Of a stretch of 64,000 nt of DNA, positions 60,323-64,000 are shown piece after piece. Position 1 is the stretch's first letter; each line of letters starts with the position of its first letter. The translations under genes and the position numbers were made by a program. Source of the DNA: Mucilaginibacter endophyticus (lineage in GTDB: Bacteria; Bacteroidota; Bacteroidia; Sphingobacteriales; Sphingobacteriaceae); assembly GCF_003351025.1 (NCBI RefSeq), contig NZ_QPCG01000004.1:1-64000 (forward strand), in the 5' to 3' direction. A model generated the notes under the pieces. It ran no database searches. It worked only from the letters and a program-made list of their open reading frames with translations, and was not told where the DNA came from.

Positions 60323-61231
60323 ATGGAAAACACGCTCATATCAATTGCGCTTTGCACATATAATGGCGAAAAATACATTGGTGACCAGCTTGAGAGCATT
60401 GTTAATCAAACGTATAAAAATTTAGAAATTATTATAGTTGATGACCGCTCGACGGATAACACGTTTGATATTATTAAAAGTTACCAGGAACAGGATCCGC
60501 GTATTAAATGCTTCAGAAATGAAGTAAACCTGGGCTTCAACAAAAATTTTGAAAAAGCAATTGCTTTAACTACCGGGCAGTACATTTCTATCAGCGATCA
60601 GGATGACATCTGGCTCCCCAATAAAATCCAGGTACTGGCCGATCATATTAAGAATTCCTGGCTAATCTGTTCAAACTCAAGGTACATGAGTGCCGATGGT
60701 TCGCTTACAGATCGCTACCTGCTTAATAATTTCTCCTTATCGCACAGAAACTTTAAGGCCCTGTTACTAAATAATTTTGTTACCGGCCATACGGTACTGT
60801 TTTCAAGAGAGTTGCTAAAATATGCCTTGCCATTTCCAAAAATTGGTTTTTATGATTGGTGGATGGGGTTTGTTGCCTTTTACTACAAAAAAATAACCTA
60901 CGTTGACCAGGTGCTGACCTATTACCGGCTTCATGCCAATGCCGTCACAAACAATGCCACCTTAACTCCGGGACAGTTAGCTAATTATCATTATGAAATG
61001 ATGTGCACCCATCTTTCTGTTTTCCGGGAATATCACCATTTGAAGCCTGCCGACAAAGATTATATCGAAAAACTATACCAGGCTTTATTAACCAAACGTA
61101 ATAAATATTCATTTCCGCTGTTTCAGATAATGCTTGCCGATTACGATGATTTGTTTTCGCTGGCGAAGGAGCGTAAAGGCTTATCCAAAATAAATTTTGC
61201 CAGGCGATTTGCAATGAAGCACAATGTCTGA
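60323..61231 (+). CDS. GT2 family glycosyltransferase
   Basis: A 302-aa GT-A enzyme similar to the one at 58054. Motifs: ISIALCTYNGEKYIGDQLESIVNQTYKN, IIVDDRSTDNTFDII, ISISDQDDIWLPNKIQ (DxD-like) and the domain end FYDWWMGFVAFYYKKITYVDQVLTYYRLH. The two share their whole plan, so they are likely paralogues. Same operon as the gene at 59466, probably with the GT92 gene 63 bases downstream. Sugar specificity unknown. Confidence 0.88.
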   Translation: MENTLISIALCTYNGEKYIGDQLESIVNQTYKNLEIIIVDDRSTDNTFDIIKSYQEQDPRIKCFRNEVNLGFNKNFEKAIALTTGQYISISDQDDIWLPNKIQVLADHIKNSWLICSNSRYMSADGSLTDRYLLNNFSLSHRNFKALLLNNFVTGHTVLFSRELLKYALPFPKIGFYDWWMGFVAFYYKKITYVDQVLTYYRLHANAVTNNATLTPGQLANYHYEMMCTHLSVFREYHHLKPADKDYIEKLYQALLTKRNKYSFPLFQIMLADYDDLFSLAKERKGLSKINFARRFAMKHNV

Positions 61232-61294
61232 TAAAAGAATTTGCTGTAAGGCAAAAGGTTAACCAAACCTTATTCACCAACTAACCTGTACCAT

Positions 61295-62131
61295 ATGCGC
61301 GTGTTAAAATATTTTTCAAAGCCCAAACTGAACTACAAACTCGCTATTTGCGCCATCATCAGGGATGAAAATGCTTATCTTGAAGAATGGATAAAATATC
61401 ATTTATTGATAGGGGTTGAACATTTTTTCATGTATGATAATGAAAGTAAAGTCCCTGTTAAAACTACTTTAAAAGCGCTTGGCCTGGCACAGTATGCAAC
61501 CGTTCGAAAAATAAAGGGCGAGGCCCAACAAATGAATGCTTATAACGATTGCGTTAAAAGATATGGTGAATCTGCGCAATGGATAGCATTTATAGATATA
61601 GACGAGTATATCGTTCCTAAAATATACCCTTACAATCTGCCCGATTTTCTTGAAGACTATAAAGATTATGGTGGCATCAATATTAACTGGGCTGTTTATG
61701 GCTCAAGCGGTCATAAAAAACGGACTAACAAACCACAGCTGGAGAGCTTTATATTACGGTCGGAAACAAACTTTTATAAAAACCGGCACACCAAATGTAT
61801 TATACAGCCAAAGTTTGCCGATAGTTGCCATAACCCGCATTACTTTAATTACAAGAATAACAAATTCGCGGTTAATGAGAATTTCAAGCCCGTGATAGAT
61901 GCGTTTTCAGATGTGAGTGTGGATAAGATCCTAATAAATCATTATTACTGCCGGTCGGAAGAAGAGTACCTGGAAAAAATCACACGCGGCGCGGGCGATT
62001 CGGTCAGGGTGCGAAAGATGGACGACTTTCACGAGCACAATGATGAAACAAATATTGTAGAGGATACCCTTATATTGGAGATAATAAAAGCCAAAACACA
62101 GGATAAATTAAAGGTGGAACCAGTTCTATAA
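61295..62131 (+). CDS. GT92 family glycosyltransferase
   Basis: A 278-aa enzyme of the GT92/DUF23 group, known in animals and bacteria for galactosyl transfer. Motifs: LAICAIIRDENAYLEEWIKYHLLIGVEHFFMYDNES (start) and WIAFIDIDEYIVP with DxD at 101-103, then INWAVYGSSGHKKRTNKP and a His/Tyr-rich INHYYCRSEEEYLEK end. Last gene of the cluster; a bidirectional terminator follows at 62150-62193. Confidence 0.87.
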   Translation: MRVLKYFSKPKLNYKLAICAIIRDENAYLEEWIKYHLLIGVEHFFMYDNESKVPVKTTLKALGLAQYATVRKIKGEAQQMNAYNDCVKRYGESAQWIAFIDIDEYIVPKIYPYNLPDFLEDYKDYGGININWAVYGSSGHKKRTNKPQLESFILRSETNFYKNRHTKCIIQPKFADSCHNPHYFNYKNNKFAVNENFKPVIDAFSDVSVDKILINHYYCRSEEEYLEKITRGAGDSVRVRKMDDFHEHNDETNIVEDTLILEIIKAKTQDKLKVEPVL

Positions 62132-62149
62132 TTCCAGTATAATAATCTC

Positions 62150-62193
62150 AAATAAAAAGCGGTTGTCTCTTTCGGGACAACCGCTTTTTATTT
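62150..62193. terminator. Bidirectional terminator between GT92 and hydrolase genes
   Basis: A perfect 18-bp stem (62150-62167 with 62176-62193) around loop TCTTTCGG. GC core GCGGTTGTC, AAATAAAAA / TTTTTATTT flanks; suitable for both convergent genes. Confidence 0.88.
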
Positions 62194-62223
62194 GCATCGC
62201 TTTAAATAAATGCCCGATTTGGA

Positions 62224-63045
62224 TTATTCTTTGATAAAGGCCAAAAGATCTTTATTTATGGTTGCAGCCTCAGTTGTAGGCATACCATGCGGGAAACCTG
62301 GATAAGAGATTAGTTTGCCGTTTTTCAGCAATTTGATTGACTTCAGCGCCGAATTTGCAAACGGAACAATCTGGTCGTCCTCACCATGCATAACAAGTAC
62401 CGGAATATCCACACTTTGGAGATCTTCTCTAAAATCTGTTTCTGAAAAAGCCTTCACACAGTCATAATGAGCTTTTATGCCGCCCATCATGCCCTGACGC
62501 CACCAGTTATCCTGGATACCTTTTGATACTTTAGCACCTTCACGGTTATAGCCATAAAACGGGAAAGTGATATCCTGGTAAAATTGATTTCTGTTGGTGG
62601 CAGTGTTTTCACGGATATCGTCAAATACAGCAAGCGGAACACCATCCGGGTTACTTTCGTTTTGCACCATAATCGGGGGAACCGCGCTGATCAGCACAGC
62701 TTTGGCGATACGGCCTTTACCATATTTGGCAGCATAGTGAATAACTTCACCACCTCCGGTAGAGTGACCGATATGGATAGCATCTTTCAGGTCAAGTGCT
62801 TCAACAAGTTCAGCAACATCGGCTGCGTAAGTGTCCATTTCGTTACCGGTTGCGGTTTGGCTTGAGCGACCGTGACCACGGCGGTCATGGGCTATAACCC
62901 TGTAGCCTTGCTCAAGGAAAAAAAACATCTGGGCATCCCAATCATCGGCAGATAAAGGCCAGCCGTGGTGGAAAACCAATGGTTGACCGGTTCCCCAATC
63001 CTTGTAAAAAATTTCGGTTCCGTCTTTTACTGTAATTTTACTCAT
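62224..63045 (-). CDS. Alpha/beta hydrolase, non-heme haloperoxidase-like
   Basis: A hydrolase of the bromo-/chloroperoxidase group, about 273 aa from MSKITVKDGTEIFYKDW (an ATG at 63057 would add MKND). The oxyanion region is VFHHGWPLSADDWDAQM, nucleophile Ser95 in HIGHSTGGGEV, Asp in VMHGEDDQIVPFANSA and His in GFPHGMPTTEA. RRGHGRSSQTATG is typical of these enzymes, which mostly act as esterases or perhydrolases rather than halogenators. Its 384-base upstream region (63058-63441) shows no clear promoter or repeat. Confidence 0.85.
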   Translation of the reverse strand: MSKITVKDGTEIFYKDWGTGQPLVFHHGWPLSADDWDAQMFFFLEQGYRVIAHDRRGHGRSSQTATGNEMDTYAADVAELVEALDLKDAIHIGHSTGGGEVIHYAAKYGKGRIAKAVLISAVPPIMVQNESNPDGVPLAVFDDIRENTATNRNQFYQDITFPFYGYNREGAKVSKGIQDNWWRQGMMGGIKAHYDCVKAFSETDFREDLQSVDIPVLVMHGEDDQIVPFANSALKSIKLLKNGKLISYPGFPHGMPTTEAATINKDLLAFIKE

Positions 63046-63057
63046 GTCGTTTTTCAA

Positions 63058-63441
63058 TTATGGTGATTAATAAACACTGAAGATGTAGGGCCGTTTTTAA
63101 CAAAACGTTATCGATATAATATCTTTACACTTTCTAAGATACCGCAAGAATACGAAACCAAAAGCTTATTATCGACACTATAAAAGTACCTAATTGAGGC
63201 TCAGTCGTTAAAAATCCTTCTAAAATTTACCCTGATAAGATAAATCAATCATGTTTTTTGACAGATGGTTTAAAGTGGTATACTATTACTGACTATTTAG
63301 CTGCCGGTGCTGGAAAATGCCTGATCTTTTCATAAACCAGGATTTTCTTAACTAAGCGCGGTTTAAAGAAACTACAAACCGAATATAAAAAACATTCAAA
63401 ACATTAAAAATCAATAATTTAAAGCAGCATTAAATCCTTTT
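63058..63441. other. 384-base spacer without identifiable features
   Basis: AT-rich sequence between the hydrolase start and the end of the dehydrogenase gene. I see no open frame, tRNA or strong hairpin; a TACATCTTC at 63079-63087 on the minus strand is only a rough promoter match. Confidence 0.4.
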
Positions 63442-64000
63442 TTATTTCTTCCGTTTAGATGTTGCCCAAACGTAATCAGCAATTTTATTAATATCAGCAG
63501 CACTGATTGCGCCACGCCAGGCAGGCATTCCTTTTTCAGTTATGCCATTAGTGATATTTTTAACTATCGATGCCTTATCGGCTCCGTGGGCAAAATTGCG
63601 GCCAAGCAGGCTTTTGGTTTTTTCGGTACCCTGTAAATGATCGCCGTGGCACGCAGCGCATAACTGTTGAAACATAATAGCCGGTGTTTGTTTTTTCACC
63701 ACAGTCTTTTTATTGATGGCAATACTTTGCACCTGCTGTTTAACTTTTTCGTTAGATGGCCTTAAGCGCAATATCATGTCATATGGCGGATCGCCTTTCC
63801 CTTCCGGCGGGTCATAGTGCGAGGTCGATATATACAGGTAACCATCAGGGCCGACAACCAGCGAGCGGATCCGGCCATATTGTTTTTTCAGTAAAGCTTC
63901 CTGCGCAACCGGCCTATCATTGTTCAGCGTAATGCGCAAAATGGATTCGCCACGCAAACACGCTACCAGCAAATTTCCCTTAAGTTCCGGAAAAGCATTC
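63442..64000 (-). CDS. PQQ-type sugar dehydrogenase fused to cytochrome c (partial)
   Basis: The C-terminal part of a gene that continues past the window edge: the frame is open to base 64000 (upstream residues read NAFPELKGN), so no start is visible here. The first part visible (LLVACLRGESILRITLNND, GRIRSLVVGPDGYLYISTSHYDPPEG) is the last blades of a glucose/sorbosone dehydrogenase beta-propeller. The end is a class I cytochrome c: haem site CAACH near 63655 and distal Met in GMPAWRGAISAADINKIADYVW. A periplasmic sugar or aldehyde oxidase that passes electrons to its own haem is the likely role. Confidence 0.8.
   Translation of the reverse strand, partial: NAFPELKGNLLVACLRGESILRITLNNDRPVAQEALLKKQYGRIRSLVVGPDGYLYISTSHYDPPEGKGDPPYDMILRLRPSNEKVKQQVQSIAINKKTVVKKQTPAIMFQQLCAACHGDHLQGTEKTKSLLGRNFAHGADKASIVKNITNGITEKGMPAWRGAISAADINKIADYVWATSKRKK

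Overview
The window looks like chromosomal DNA of a Sphingobacteriaceae member (Bacteroidota), most probably Mucilaginibacter or a close relative. Reasons: the gene set (Bacteroidota-type BamD, RpoZ, DUF4835, DUF2911, DUF2490 and head-GIN proteins, and long SecA), Bacteroidota promoters of the TTTG-N19-TAnnTTTG type with little Shine-Dalgarno signal, and many short interspersed palindromes between genes. The genus is inferred from overall gene content; no marker gene was compared. I see no prophage, plasmid, integron or CRISPR array, and no tRNA. The 16S rRNA gene itself is not inside, but the left edge carries an rRNA-operon type promoter and leader pointing out of the window.

Layout. 1-900: rRNA promoter on the minus strand, then an AT-rich spacer with a palindromic repeat. 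907-4408 (+): bamD, rpoZ, coaBC and a DUF4835 gene. 4521-7201 (-): a GT4 plus GT39 glycosyltransferase pair. 7330-10902: a membrane SRPBCC protein, a TlpA-like/CrtZ-like pair and dihydrolipoyl dehydrogenase. 11176-20296 (+): a block of exported proteins: CocE-type hydrolase, a secreted hypothetical, two tandem M1 aminopeptidases, a head-GIN adhesin-like protein behind an ECF-type promoter, a lipoprotein proline iminopeptidase and a DUF2911 protein. 20594-24238 (-): DUF2490, beta-barrel and GT39 genes. 24390-28065: DinB, and a three-gene unit of Bor-like lipoprotein, FAD oxidase and secreted protein. 28194-30037: cyclopropane fatty acid synthase and a complete REP-associated transposase element. 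30137-36781: recA, nth, a 64-aa protein and an ECF sigma factor, facing uvrA.

36997-42337: GH19 enzyme, Fic protein, peptide-binding lipoprotein, purD and an acidic-tailed protein. 42664-48726 (+): secA, SPOR protein, M20 amidohydrolase and a secreted hypothetical. 48962-55789 (-): a complete histidine-utilisation operon (marR-hutH-hutU-hutI-ftcD) with a palindromic operator at the marR start; histidine is taken through urocanate, imidazolonepropionate and formiminoglutamate to glutamate, with the one-carbon unit passed to tetrahydrofolate. 56454-57997 (-): Crp/Fnr regulator and a short-chain reductase. 58054-62131: four glycosyltransferases around a divergent promoter. 62224-64000 (-): haloperoxidase-like hydrolase and the C-terminal part of a sugar dehydrogenase fused to cytochrome c.

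The most distinctive non-coding content is (i) the transposase at 29403-29951 bracketed by two near-identical inverted REP sequences with a degraded copy elsewhere, (ii) at least five other families of palindromic intergenic repeats, including 23-bp and 24-bp perfect inverted repeats, and (iii) regulatory sites readable by eye: an ECF promoter, two operator-like palindromes and two likely leaderless starts. I found no convincing wholly new defence or secretion system; the REP/transposase element, the hut operator and the Bor/FAD/secreted unit are the best candidates for follow-up.
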